Source of the DNA: Candidatus Symbiopectobacterium sp. NZEC151
GTDB lineage: Bacteria > Pseudomonadota > Gammaproteobacteria > Enterobacterales > Enterobacteriaceae
DNA length: 64,000 nucleotides
Assembly: GCF_025962655.1 (NCBI RefSeq)
Contig: NZ_JAGFPE010000001.1
Coordinates: 1,364,001 to 1,428,000 of the forward strand
Direction: 5' to 3'
In this document: piece by piece, positions 28,201 to 37,119 of the stretch
Layout: the number at the start of each line of letters is the position of its first letter
Numbering within the stretch: the first letter of the stretch is position 1
The notes under the pieces: model-generated
The model's database searches: none
Seen by the model: the letters and a program-made list of their open reading frames with translations, nothing else
Told to the model about the DNA's origin: nothing
Translations under genes and position numbers: made by a program

Positions 28201-28607
28201 ACTGCCCCCTGTTCCGTTGGCATGGCATACAGACCCCGACCGCTGGCAACCAAACGACCTTCTGCGTCATACACCCAGGCCTCTGCGCAGGATGCCTGTT
28301 TGCCGAGTTTGAGCACTTTCGCTTTTACCGTCAGGTCACCCCGGGCAGGTCGGTGATAATCCACATGCAGGTTGAAGGTGGGTACGCCTTTGCCTGTCCA
28401 GGAGAACAGCGCCCAGTCTGCAGCAAGGTCAACCAATGTGGCGAGAATGCCACCGTGAATATATTTCCCGTCAGGATTGACGATAAATTCATCGCGAAAA
28501 GGTACCTGTAGGGTTATTTCACCCTCGCCAGCGTGTTGTACTCTTAAGCCCAGCCATTGGTGATAAGGGCCTTTCAGTAATTTTTGTTCGATATCCTGTG
28601 CGTTCAT
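28197..28607 (-). CDS. PaaI-family hotdog thioesterase
   Basis: A 136-residue hotdog-fold protein. The catalytic-type helix NPDGKYIHGGILATLVDLAA carries the HGG-x-(A/I)-x-(A/L)-x-D pattern of the PaaI/YbgC group, followed by FNLHVDYHRPARGDLTVKAKV. It would hydrolyse acyl- or aryl-CoA esters, consistent with the CoA ligase two genes downstream. Lies 14 bp after the oxidoreductase gene and overlaps the VOC gene by 4 bp. Confidence 0.87.
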   Translation of the reverse strand: MNAQDIEQKLLKGPYHQWLGLRVQHAGEGEITLQVPFRDEFIVNPDGKYIHGGILATLVDLAADWALFSWTGKGVPTFNLHVDYHRPARGDLTVKAKVLKLGKQASCAEAWVYDAEGRLVASGRGLYAMPTEQGAV

Positions 28608-28621
28608 GCTTTGTTTCCGAA

Positions 28622-29656
28622 TCAGGGGGTAACAACCACTTTGCCTAATACTTCGCGGTCACGAATCAGTCGTAACCCTTCCACCGCTTGTTCCAGCGGT
28701 AGCACACGGTCAATCAATGGGGTAATGCTTCCTTCAGCGACCAGCGCCAGTAGCGCAGTCAGATTTTCTTCATAGAAGCTGTTGGAACCTTTGATGTTGA
28801 GCTCGAAACTCCAGACGTAGCGCAGATCCTCCTGAGGGTCATAGCCTGCGGTGGCGCCACATACCAGCAGAGTGCCGCCACGTTTCAGACATTTCAGCGA
28901 CGGGCGCCAGGTGTCTCCGCCGGTGAAGTTGATCACCACATCGACGCCACCTTCGTGGGTGCGCCGCTGTGGTTTGCCATATTTTTCAATGGCCCAGCGC
29001 GAGAAATCCTGTTCGCGGTAATTCACGACATGGTCAGCGCCAAGCGCCTGCAGAGCTATCGCTTTTTCATCACTCCCCGCGCACGCGATCACTTCTGCGC
29101 CGAGGTATTTCGCCAGCACAATACAGGCGGTGCCGACACCACCACTGGCCCCGAGGATCAATACCCGGTCCCCGGCTTTGATGGTGTTGTGGGTGATTAA
29201 CATGCGATGTGCAGTGCCATAGGCCACAGGAAGTGCGGCAGCCTGCTCGAAGGTAACGCCATCCGGCAAGGCGATAAGCTGACGCGCATCGACCAGCGCA
29301 TACTCCGCCATGCCACCATCGGCCATTTCTCCCAGTAGACCAATACCCGGTTTTAGTGGGTTCACCAGCACCCGATCGCCAATGCGCCAGCCCGTCACGT
29401 CTTCACCGATGCTGTCGATGGTGCCGGCTAAATCGAGTCCTGGCACTACCGGCAGTGGGATTTTGATACCCGGCATCCCCTGTACAGTGAATACATCGTG
29501 GTAATTGAACGAGGATGCTCCTACACGTACCACCACATGTCCGGCCTGGGCTTGCGGTCGAGCTTTCTGGCTATCAATCTGTAATTGCTCGAGCCCACCA
29601 TGTTGCTGTAATACCAATGCTTTCATCGTATTACTCGAAAAAAGTGTGTTACTCAC
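28622..29656 (-). CDS. Zinc-free MDR quinone-oxidoreductase-like enzyme
   Basis: A 344-residue medium-chain reductase. The GroES-like domain starts MKALVLQQHGGLEQL and has FNYHDVFTVQGMPGI; the NADPH motif is VLILGASGGVGTACIVLAKY. The zinc-binding Cys residues of alcohol dehydrogenases are missing, as in quinone oxidoreductases and acyl-CoA reductases. Start: a GTG at 29656 lies six bases after GGAGAG; the ATG at 29626 is the conventional N-terminus but has a poor ribosome site. Between the binding-protein gene and the thioesterase in the catabolic operon. Confidence 0.85.
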   Translation of the reverse strand: MSNTLFSSNTMKALVLQQHGGLEQLQIDSQKARPQAQAGHVVVRVGASSFNYHDVFTVQGMPGIKIPLPVVPGLDLAGTIDSIGEDVTGWRIGDRVLVNPLKPGIGLLGEMADGGMAEYALVDARQLIALPDGVTFEQAAALPVAYGTAHRMLITHNTIKAGDRVLILGASGGVGTACIVLAKYLGAEVIACAGSDEKAIALQALGADHVVNYREQDFSRWAIEKYGKPQRRTHEGGVDVVINFTGGDTWRPSLKCLKRGGTLLVCGATAGYDPQEDLRYVWSFELNIKGSNSFYEENLTALLALVAEGSITPLIDRVLPLEQAVEGLRLIRDREVLGKVVVTP

Positions 29657-29669
29657 GTACATCTCTCCG

Positions 29670-30647
29670 TTATTTCAGTTTTTTCGAAGCGAGATAAGGA
29701 CGCTGATCAAACAAGTCGTTATTCAGCTCGCCTTTAATAGAACCGCTGCCTAACAGCACCGCGTGTTCACGTTTCAGGGTATCGATGTCAGCCGTTTCAA
29801 AGGACATCTGATTCATGCGGTCCCATAGGCTAACGTAGGCACGCGCCTGGTCTTCCGGCAGACTGGCTTTCACTTTAAGGATATTTACAACGTCATCAGG
29901 GTGAGCACGTCCCCAGTCCAGCGTGTCGCGCAGTGCCGCGATCACTTTTGCGACGGTTTCTGGCTGCTGGGTAAGCAATTCATTGCGCACGGTACCTACG
30001 CCGATATAGGGCTGAGCATCGCTGTGGGTCAGTTTTTTCCACTCATCCGCATAGGTACTGATAACCCGCAATTTCAGATCCGGTAATTGCTTTACCGTTA
30101 AGGTCCGTAAGGCTGCTGCATCCACCTGCTTTTGCGCCAGGAACTGTGCCAAACGTGATTCATTTCCTCCGACCAGTGAAAATGCATTTGCCGCAATACC
30201 CGCGTTTTCCTGCAACAACGTAGTACCAATCACGGCGACGGAAGAACCGGCGGGTGACATGCCCACTTTTTTACCTTTTAGCTGGGAAAGCGATGTGATC
30301 GGTGAGTCGGCTGGCACCACGAATGCCACATCCGCAGGTTGCGTGGCCGCGATGATTTTCACCGGCACGCCCTCACTGGCAACGCTGAATACACCGGCAA
30401 CCGGTGCACCAAATGCCAGATCGATAGAACCAGAAGCCAGAGCCTTCAAGGGGGCGTTAACATCAGGAAAGTGAACGAACTCAGCATCGACGCCACGTTT
30501 CTTCAGGAAATCCTGACTTTCGAGCACCGCGCCGTAGCCAAGGCTGACGCCGGATGTCCAGTAACCAATACGCACTTTGCCGTTAGCAAAGCTCAGTTGC
30601 GGCAGAAGTCCTGCCAGCAGGGCAAAAACAACGAGCAGTCTTTTCAT
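29670..30647 (-). CDS. NitT/TauT-type ABC transporter periplasmic binding protein
   Basis: A 325-residue binding protein of the NMT1/SsuA-like type. Signal peptide LLVVFALLAGLLPQLSFA, cut before NGKVRIGYW. Family elements: ALASGSIDLAFGAPVAGVFS, LKGKKVGMSPAGSSVAVIG and FLAQKQVDAAALRTLT. First function after the membrane components in the operon order GntR, ATPase, permease, binding protein. The ligand is unknown; relatives bind sulfonates, nitrate, pyrimidines or aromatic acids. Confidence 0.88.
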   Translation of the reverse strand: MKRLLVVFALLAGLLPQLSFANGKVRIGYWTSGVSLGYGAVLESQDFLKKRGVDAEFVHFPDVNAPLKALASGSIDLAFGAPVAGVFSVASEGVPVKIIAATQPADVAFVVPADSPITSLSQLKGKKVGMSPAGSSVAVIGTTLLQENAGIAANAFSLVGGNESRLAQFLAQKQVDAAALRTLTVKQLPDLKLRVISTYADEWKKLTHSDAQPYIGVGTVRNELLTQQPETVAKVIAALRDTLDWGRAHPDDVVNILKVKASLPEDQARAYVSLWDRMNQMSFETADIDTLKREHAVLLGSGSIKGELNNDLFDQRPYLASKKLK

Positions 30648-30673
30648 GTTATTACCTCAGATTCAATGAAATG

Positions 30674-31441
30674 CTATGAACGTTTTTTCCAGCGAAACAG
30701 ATGCCGCTCCAAGGGTTTCAGCAACCCCCCTTCCAGCAGCAACATCAGTGAGACGAGTAACAATGTCCAGGCGAATACCTGGCTGGTTTGCACCAGATCG
30801 CCGGCCTGACGCAGGCGGTACCCAATGCCATCCGATGACCCCAGCGTTTCTGCCACCAGCGATACGCGCCAGCCGAAACCAAATGCCAGCCGGGCCCCCG
30901 AAAAGAAGTAGGGCATAATGGTGGGGAGATAGATTTTGTGCAGCGTCTGCCAGCGGTTCATTCGGAAGCTATGCGCCAATTCGACATACTGCGCTTCGAC
31001 GTTTTGCGCGCCTTGCCAGACATTGGTGAGGATCAGCGGCATCGCCGTCATAAACACCACAAAAATGGTGGTGGCATCAGAAATGCCGAACCAGATGATG
31101 GCGAAAATGGCCCAGATAGCAGACGATACCGTGTTAAATACCGCTAACAGCGGCTCACAAAAGCGAGCCACACGCTGGCTGGCACCCAGTACCAGGCCGA
31201 AGACGGTGCCTACCAGTGCAGCCAGTACAAAACCAGAGACAACGCGGCCGAATGTCACTTTGATGTCGTGCAGGAGCGTTTCTCCCTGCCACAGAGAGAG
31301 CAATGCCTGCAAGGTGCTGCTGGGACTGGGTAATACAAACGTCGGAAGATGCAGTGACCCTTGCCACCATGCGAAAAGGAATATCGCCAGTAATACCAGT
31401 CGTTGCAGGAGCAGGCTGAAGGTGCGCGAAAATAGTTTCAT
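30674..31441 (-). CDS. NitT/TauT-type ABC transporter permease
   Basis: A 255-residue inner-membrane permease with about six helices and the binding-protein-dependent EAA-type loop (EAQYVELAHSFRMNRWQTLHKIYLP, read as EYVELA...G/R...LPTIMPYFF). The ATG at 31441 follows GAGG and is separated by a single base from the ATPase stop, so the two are translationally coupled. A TTG at 31453 is less likely. The C-terminus is arginine/lysine-rich (HLFRWKKRS). Confidence 0.9.
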   Translation of the reverse strand: MKLFSRTFSLLLQRLVLLAIFLFAWWQGSLHLPTFVLPSPSSTLQALLSLWQGETLLHDIKVTFGRVVSGFVLAALVGTVFGLVLGASQRVARFCEPLLAVFNTVSSAIWAIFAIIWFGISDATTIFVVFMTAMPLILTNVWQGAQNVEAQYVELAHSFRMNRWQTLHKIYLPTIMPYFFSGARLAFGFGWRVSLVAETLGSSDGIGYRLRQAGDLVQTSQVFAWTLLLVSLMLLLEGGLLKPLERHLFRWKKRS

Positions 31442-31442
31442 C

Positions 31443-32201
31443 TCATACCTCAAGACGCAGTAGTCGAATCTGTTCGTTCACGTCAGGGTGGGTGGCAACA
31501 CGCGGGCGCGGAAGATGCAGCGTGGCTTCAAGATGGATGCGCCCTGGTTGTGGTTTCAGAATGACTACGCGATCTGCCAGTACCACCGCCTCTTCCACAT
31601 CATGGGTTACCAGCACAACGGTCATACCGGTCAGTGCCTGGATACGCAGTAATTCCTCATGCATAGAGCCGCGGGTTTGGGGATCGAGGCGTGAAAAAGG
31701 TTCGTCCATCAGCAGAATTTGCGGCTGAACCACCAGGCTGCGTGCCAGCGCTACGCGGCTGCGCATGCCCCCGGATAATTGATGTGGCCAATGGTGAACA
31801 AAAGCGGAAAGGCCAACCAGCGTCAGCGCGTCAGCCACGCGTCGACGGCGCTCCTGTTTGCTGAGTGCACTGTTTTCCAAGCCAAAATGCACGTTCTGTT
31901 CAACGGTTCGCCACGGCAGTAAGCGATCTTCCTGAAACAGATAGGCAATGCGTTGCCAGTGCTGAAACTGCCTGGCAGGGACACCCTGAATGACGATATC
32001 GCCACTGTCGGCAGGTAATAGACCCGACATGAGGTTTAATAGCGTACTTTTACCGCCACCCGATGCGCCTAATAGCGCAACAATTTCACCTTCTTTAATC
32101 GTCAGCGATATTCTTTCCAGTACCTTCTGGCTGGCAAAAGATTTACTGACGCCGCGTAATTCAATGCTGTCTTTTGTGGCGGAAAGTAAGGAAGTATTCA
32201 T
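31443..32201 (-). CDS. NitT/TauT-type ABC transporter ATPase
   Basis: A 252-residue ATPase. Walker A is GASGGGKSTLL, Q-loop YLFQEDRLLPWRTVEQN, signature LSGGMRSRVALARSL, Walker B ILLMDEPFSRLD and switch VTHDVEEAVVLADR. Note the Gly for the usual Cys/Asn in Walker A, which is tolerated. It overlaps the GntR stop by ATGA. The C-terminal tail (HPDVNEQIRLLRLEV) is typical of SsuB/TauB proteins. Confidence 0.92.
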   Translation of the reverse strand: MNTSLLSATKDSIELRGVSKSFASQKVLERISLTIKEGEIVALLGASGGGKSTLLNLMSGLLPADSGDIVIQGVPARQFQHWQRIAYLFQEDRLLPWRTVEQNVHFGLENSALSKQERRRRVADALTLVGLSAFVHHWPHQLSGGMRSRVALARSLVVQPQILLMDEPFSRLDPQTRGSMHEELLRIQALTGMTVVLVTHDVEEAVVLADRVVILKPQPGRIHLEATLHLPRPRVATHPDVNEQIRLLRLEV

Positions 32202-32896
32202 TCAAATATCTCCCGTGGCAATACGGGTAATAGCGTGCCTTCTTTACTTAACGTGGCGTAGATTTTTTCCAATGTCATGGCTTGGAATGTTTCAATATGA
32301 CGGCGAGCGATAAATTCGACCCGTTTAACATCACCGGCAATAAACGCATCAATCATGGCATTATGATCGTGTTTTATTTCTGGCTTAACGCGTTGCACAT
32401 TAAAACCCAAGGCCACCAGTCGCGCCATTTCATCCATTAACCCTGAAAGGGTGCGGATTAAATGGCTGTTACCCGTGGCTTCGACAATGGTTAAATGAAA
32501 TCGCTTATTGGCGTTCATAAACACATCAATTCGCGTCGATAGCGGTGCAGCAACTTCAACTCGGCACTGTGCTTCAAGTGTTTTGAGTAAATCAATATCG
32601 ACTTTGCCGACAGCCAGACGCGCGGCGAGTGGTTCCAGCGCGGCGCGGATGGTGAAGATTTCTTCCACATCTTGCAGTGTCACTGGGGCAATACGGTAAC
32701 CCTTGCGCGGGCGTGAAATCACCAGTTTTTCCTGGCTCAGGCGAGTCAGTGCCAACCTGATGGTGCTTTTCCCTGACGGGTAGCGCTCCATCATTTCGGA
32801 CTCTGTTACCAGCGATCCTGGCAACAGACGACACGTTAGAATATCGCGACGAATCGTGTGATAAACATGGTCGCTTAAAGATAGGGAATGGGTCAC
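32198..32896 (-). CDS. GntR-family regulator, FadR/FCD subfamily
   Basis: A 232-residue regulator. N-terminal winged HTH at 1-70 (VYHTIRRDILTCRLLPGSLV, then the RLALTRLSQEKLV recognition region) and a C-terminal FCD ligand domain (EIFTIRAALEPLAARLAVGK; metal-type His in FHLTIVEATGNSHLIRTL and RRHIETF). It is the first gene of the minus-strand operon and shares the ATPase start, so it is autoregulated. A palindrome 22 bp before its start is the probable operator. The ligand would be the operon's substrate or product. Confidence 0.9.
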   Translation of the reverse strand: MTHSLSLSDHVYHTIRRDILTCRLLPGSLVTESEMMERYPSGKSTIRLALTRLSQEKLVISRPRKGYRIAPVTLQDVEEIFTIRAALEPLAARLAVGKVDIDLLKTLEAQCRVEVAAPLSTRIDVFMNANKRFHLTIVEATGNSHLIRTLSGLMDEMARLVALGFNVQRVKPEIKHDHNAMIDAFIAGDVKRVEFIARRHIETFQAMTLEKIYATLSKEGTLLPVLPREIFE

Positions 32897-32917
32897 TCCG
32901 GTCCTCTCAATTCACCT

Positions 32918-32934
32918 CTGTGAGCATCTCACAG
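32918..32934. promoter_or_regulatory. Probable GntR operator in front of the catabolic operon
   Basis: CTGTGAG-CAT-CTCACAG is a perfect 7-bp inverted repeat with a 3-base spacer, 22 bp upstream of the GntR start. FCD-type GntR proteins bind short palindromes of this kind. It is in the 302-bp divergent region between the two operons. Confidence 0.6.
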
Positions 32935-33076
32935 CGTCACGTTGAATACCTTAATGGACGCATTCTGTCGCAGTGCCGAGGACTAAACTAATAATTAAAT
33001 CAGCAATGGAATGTTATTATTTGCATTAACTGAGGTGCTCAGTAGATATATAAAAGATATTCAGCATTTTTTTGCA

Positions 33077-33096
33077 GCCCACTGTGGGCATCTCAC
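33077..33096. promoter_or_regulatory. Second palindrome in the divergent region
   Basis: GCCCAC-T-GTGGGC at 33077-33089 runs into GCATCTCAC (33088-33096), the same 9-base half-site that forms part of the operator at 32918-32934. It lies about 100 bp before the plus-strand operon and may be a second, weaker site for the same regulator. Confidence 0.4.
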
Positions 33097-33198
33097 TTCA
33101 TCCAAGATATGCACATTATTAGATAAAGTTATTCGTTCTGATTTGCAGGCCACCGTTTTACCTTTCCCCACAGGAAACCTATTGAGCAAGGGGCGTAT

Positions 33199-34263
33199 AT
33201 GCGTTTGAAGTGGTCGTTATTATCTCTCATATTTATGGGTGTTTCCCAGGCGCAAGCTCTGGATGAAGTGACTATCGCATTAGCGATCCCGCCAGCGGTC
33301 CATGACGGAGCGCCTTATGCTGCAGCCCAGGAACTGGGGTTGTTTAAAGAACAGAATCTGTCTGTCAAACTGATTGTATTTCAAGGTGCAGGTGCATTGC
33401 TGCCGCAGGTGGCCAGCAAACGGGTTACTTTTGGTTATCCTGTATCGGAACCCGTAATTTCAAGTTATTTCAACGGGAAAGATCCGTTACCACTGCGTTA
33501 TTTTTATAACGGCACTCCCGCCCAGACGATGGAATATACCGTGCTGGCGGATTCTCCCATTAAAACGTTATCTGATTTGAAGGATAAAAAAATCGGTGTT
33601 GGCGCACTGACGTGGGGCACGATACCAAACAGCCGTGCTGCTTTACGGGTAGCCGGTCTTGAGCCGGGTAAAAACGTTGAGTTTGTTGCTGTTGGTGTGC
33701 TGGGTTCCGGCTTTCAGGCACTGCGCAGCAAGCAGGTGGATGCGCTGAACTATAACAGCAGTTGGGGCGATATTTTTGAGTTTACCGGAACAAAAATCCG
33801 CCGTATTGCATACCCCGATGTCTTTCAGGAAAACCCTGGCAACGGTTTTATCGCGCATGAGGATACCTTTAAAGAACATCCCGATCTGATTCGGCGCTTC
33901 GGTCTTGCCTATACCGAAGCACAATACGTCTGTGATGTGAACCCTGAGTTCTGCGTGCGGGCTTTTTGGCGTCAATATCCCGAAAGCAAACCTGCTGATG
34001 CGGAAGGCAAAGGGCTAGAGGAGGCAAAGACGCTACTCTCCCGTCGTTTGCAACGCACGTTGTATCGGGAAGATGGCTCACGCCGTACGCCAGGGGAGTA
34101 CGATCTGCCGGTGATCCGAGCGGCAATCAGCGCTATGGCAAAAAATGGGGAGTTTCCAAAAGCAGATGTGCCAGTAGAACGTATTTTTTCTAACGCATTC
34201 ATTGCGGCATTTGATGACTTCGATAAGGAGGCCTTGAAAATCCGGGCGGAGGAAGCCAAATGA
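33199..34263 (+). CDS. ABC transporter periplasmic binding protein (NMT1/THI5-like)
   Basis: A 354-residue binding protein. Signal peptide MRLKWSLLSLIFMGVSQAQA, then DEVTIALAIPPAVHDGAPYA. It has FGYPVSEPVISSYF and LGSGFQALRSKQVDALNYNS segments, like the NMT1/SsuA group, but is a different paralogue from the protein at 29670-30647. The C-terminal region (EGKGLEEAKTLLSRRLQRTL) is characteristic of a small subset. The gene starts the plus-strand operon and overlaps the hydrolase gene by ATGA. Confidence 0.85.
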   Translation: MRLKWSLLSLIFMGVSQAQALDEVTIALAIPPAVHDGAPYAAAQELGLFKEQNLSVKLIVFQGAGALLPQVASKRVTFGYPVSEPVISSYFNGKDPLPLRYFYNGTPAQTMEYTVLADSPIKTLSDLKDKKIGVGALTWGTIPNSRAALRVAGLEPGKNVEFVAVGVLGSGFQALRSKQVDALNYNSSWGDIFEFTGTKIRRIAYPDVFQENPGNGFIAHEDTFKEHPDLIRRFGLAYTEAQYVCDVNPEFCVRAFWRQYPESKPADAEGKGLEEAKTLLSRRLQRTLYREDGSRRTPGEYDLPVIRAAISAMAKNGEFPKADVPVERIFSNAFIAAFDDFDKEALKIRAEEAK

Positions 34264-35567
34264 GCGCGACGCTAAGAATAGATACGCCGGATGGCCTGAT
34301 TGATGTGTCGCGTAAGATTCGTGCTGACGGACTTGCCCCTGGCCGGGTGCGATTTATGGCCGATTTTACCCATACGGATGGCAGTATCTGGCACAGTGAT
34401 GCGGTGTTTGACGTTGGAGATGACGGCGTGCTGGATCTGGAAACTGCCCTCCCCTTGTCTGGTGACTGGCTCGATGCTGAACCGATGGCGCCTGTCTGGT
34501 CACTGCGTCTGGTGTCTGAACCGGTTAATCCTGCCTTAAGCGATAGCCTTGACGCCCGCCATGTCACATTACGTGTGGAAGATACAACTGGCGCCGTGGC
34601 TGAAACGACATTGATTCAACGTTTGCTGGCACCGGGCGTGACGCGCCAGGAAATTCGTACCAATGGACTTTCTGCAACCCTGTTTACGCCAGAAGGCGCT
34701 GGCCCTCATCCATTGGTCATTGTTCTTAATGGTTCTGGCGGAGGAACGCCAGAGCAACGTGCTGCACTATTCGCCGCTCACGGGTATAGCGGGCTGGCGT
34801 TGGCGTATTTTAACGCGCCAGGAAGGCCTGATTCTATTTCCGCGACACCATTGGAGTATTTTCAGCAGGCGCTTGATTGGGCGGTGGATACGTTGCAGCC
34901 GAAAAAGGGGTTTATAGCCGTGGCTGGGCATTCTCGCGGTGGTGAACTGGCACTGCTGCTAGGCGCGACATTTCCCGAGCGCGTCTCTGCAGTGATTGGC
35001 TATGTTCCCAGTGCCGTGGTGCATGGCACCCTGCGAGCAGGCCGCCCTGATGAACCTCGGGATGCCACTGCCTGGACCTGGCATGGGCAACCTCTCCGTA
35101 ATGTTTGGCAGGGTAACCCGGAGGCAGACTGGCACGCCTTCGATCATCCACCACAACCCGGTGCACCTATTCGTCAAGCTCCGGCGTTTGTCGCGGTTCT
35201 GCGTGATACAGAGAGTCTGGCTGCTGCACGTATTCCGGTAGAACGTATTACCGGTCCTGTGCTGTTGATTTCAGGTACTGATGACGGATTCTGGCCATCA
35301 TCGGATTATTGTGAGCACATTGTCACTACTCTGGCGGATAAACAGCACCCTTGGCCCGTCGAGCATCTGCGCAACGAGCATGCCGGACATGCCATCGGAT
35401 TTCCGTTCCTCCCGACAACGGAGATTGCCAAAGTGCATCCAGTCGCAGGAGTAGTGATTGATGGCGGCGGGACACCGCTTGCCAATGCCCGGGCAAACCG
35501 ACAGAGCTGGCAGCGCGTACTGGCATTTTTGTCTGCGGCAACGGCGACATCTGAGGCGAAAGCATGA
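34260..35567 (+). CDS. Acyl-CoA thioesterase/BAAT-type alpha/beta hydrolase
   Basis: A 435-residue two-domain enzyme. Residues 1-130 form the beta-sandwich Bile_Hydr_Trans-like domain (TDGSIWHSDAVFDVGDDG); residues 140-425 an alpha/beta hydrolase. Nucleophile elbow GHSRGGELALLLG (Ser), acid in ISGTDDGFWPS and His in NEHAGHAIGFPFLP. Animal relatives are acyl-CoA thioesterases and bile acid-CoA:amino acid N-acyltransferases. It is embedded between the binding protein and the ATPase by ATGA overlaps on both sides, so the transporter and hydrolase act together: either hydrolysis or transfer of an acyl group from the imported compound. Confidence 0.85.
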   Translation: MSATLRIDTPDGLIDVSRKIRADGLAPGRVRFMADFTHTDGSIWHSDAVFDVGDDGVLDLETALPLSGDWLDAEPMAPVWSLRLVSEPVNPALSDSLDARHVTLRVEDTTGAVAETTLIQRLLAPGVTRQEIRTNGLSATLFTPEGAGPHPLVIVLNGSGGGTPEQRAALFAAHGYSGLALAYFNAPGRPDSISATPLEYFQQALDWAVDTLQPKKGFIAVAGHSRGGELALLLGATFPERVSAVIGYVPSAVVHGTLRAGRPDEPRDATAWTWHGQPLRNVWQGNPEADWHAFDHPPQPGAPIRQAPAFVAVLRDTESLAAARIPVERITGPVLLISGTDDGFWPSSDYCEHIVTTLADKQHPWPVEHLRNEHAGHAIGFPFLPTTEIAKVHPVAGVVIDGGGTPLANARANRQSWQRVLAFLSAATATSEAKA

Positions 35568-36322
35568 CTGCTGCGCTGGAACTGCGGGATGTCAGCCTGA
35601 CCTATGCAACGCGCAGAGGAGAGATTAACGCGCTGGCTGAGGTCGATTTACGGGTAGGCACAGGGGAGTTTGTCGCGTTACTGGGCCCCTCTGGATGCGG
35701 CAAGTCTACTATCCTGAAGCTTGCTGCAGGACTGATGTCCGCCACCTCAGGACAAGTACAGGTGGCCTCTCGAACTGTCGTTGGCCCAAGCCGACACACA
35801 GGGGTGGTATTTCAGAAACCCAATTTACTGCCCTGGAAAACGGTATTGGATAACGTGCTGCTTCCTGCTCGCACGCTGGGGTTGTCAGATGCAACTGCCC
35901 GAGTGCGGGCACGACAATTACTTGATCTGGTCGGCCTGGTCGACTTTGCGAGCGATTATCCCTTCGAGCTTTCCGGGGGGATGCAACAACGAGTAGGCAT
36001 CGCACGGATGTTGCTACACGATCCTGATTTATTGTTGATGGATGAACCCTTTGCCGCTCTGGATGCCCTGTCACGCGAATTCTTGATGTTGGAACTCCAA
36101 CGCATTTGGGAGCAACAGCGCAAATCTGTGTTGTTCATTACTCACAGTATTCAGGAAGCGGTATTTCTTGCCGATCGGGTGTTGGTGATGTCGCCTCGCC
36201 CCGGGCGCATTATTGAGAGTGTGACAATTCCACTACCCCGATCGCGCACGTTGGATACGCTGGCTAATGATGAGTTTATGGCACTGTGTCAGCATTTACG
36301 GAGATATTTCACCCATGCATAG
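35564..36322 (+). CDS. ABC transporter ATPase (SsuB/TauB-like)
   Basis: A 252-residue ATPase: Walker A GPSGCGKSTIL, Q-loop VVFQKPNLLPWKTVLDNVLL, signature LSGGMQQRVGIARML, Walker B LLLMDEPFAALD, switch ITHSIQEAVFLADR. Its end overlaps the permease start by 8 bp. It is a separate paralogue from the ATPase at 31443-32201 (different Walker A and tail). Confidence 0.92.
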   Translation: MTAALELRDVSLTYATRRGEINALAEVDLRVGTGEFVALLGPSGCGKSTILKLAAGLMSATSGQVQVASRTVVGPSRHTGVVFQKPNLLPWKTVLDNVLLPARTLGLSDATARVRARQLLDLVGLVDFASDYPFELSGGMQQRVGIARMLLHDPDLLLMDEPFAALDALSREFLMLELQRIWEQQRKSVLFITHSIQEAVFLADRVLVMSPRPGRIIESVTIPLPRSRTLDTLANDEFMALCQHLRRYFTHA

Positions 36323-37073
36323 ATTTTTCTCCCTGTTATTCCCCTTGGTGAGTCTTGCCGTGTTGGTTCTTATTTGGGATGTGTCTGTACGTGTATTTTC
36401 TGTTCCTGATTATCTTCTGCCTCCGCCTGCAGCCGTGTTCCGCGCATTACGCGATGGATTCAGCGATCAGAGCCTGTGGCCGCATATTGCGATGACTGTG
36501 GGTGAGACGTTGGCTGGATATATCATCGGCAGTTTGCTGGCGGTTCTGCTTGGCAGCGTGCTGGCAGAGTCGCAGATGTTTGAACGCTTTGTCTATCCAT
36601 TGCTGATTGCGTTACAAGCCACACCCAAAGTGGCATTGGGGCCGATTATCCTCGTCTGGTTCGGTTTTGGCGTGGCATCTAAAATTGTGCTGGTGACGTT
36701 GGTTTGTTTTTTTCCTCTATTTGTCAACACCGTTAATGGTATTCGCCGCACCGATGTTGAATTACTGGATACCTGTCGTGCATTTTCGGCATCCCGTTAT
36801 TATTTATTGTTTCATGTAAAGTTGCCTTCAGCGGCAGGCGATATTTTTGCCGGATTGCAGATTGGTGTGGCGTTGGCATTAATTGGTGCGGTTGTGGCTG
36901 AATTTTTATCTGCACAACGTGGTTTGGGGTATTTGATAGCATCCAGTTCTGTGAATATGAGTCTGTCCACTATGTTTGCGGGCGTGTTTTTACTGGCATT
37001 GATCGGGGTGTGTGGCGCACAAATTGTACGCTGGTTACAACGTAAGGTTGTTTTCTGGCAATCGGGAGGATGA
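36315..37073 (+). CDS. ABC transporter permease (SsuC-like)
   Basis: A 252-residue permease of about six helices. The EAA-like loop is RRTDVELLDTCRAFSASRYYL followed by LFHVKLPSAAGDIFAGLQIG. The frame opens at 36267 but the ATG at 36315, overlapping the ATPase end, is the coupled start. The last gene of the plus-strand operon; with the binding protein and ATPase it makes a full importer. Confidence 0.9.
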   Translation: MHRFFSLLFPLVSLAVLVLIWDVSVRVFSVPDYLLPPPAAVFRALRDGFSDQSLWPHIAMTVGETLAGYIIGSLLAVLLGSVLAESQMFERFVYPLLIALQATPKVALGPIILVWFGFGVASKIVLVTLVCFFPLFVNTVNGIRRTDVELLDTCRAFSASRYYLLFHVKLPSAAGDIFAGLQIGVALALIGAVVAEFLSAQRGLGYLIASSSVNMSLSTMFAGVFLLALIGVCGAQIVRWLQRKVVFWQSGG

Positions 37074-37119
37074 TAGCGACCGAATATCATGTTACATCTG
37101 TATAGCAGGTAATCAAATT

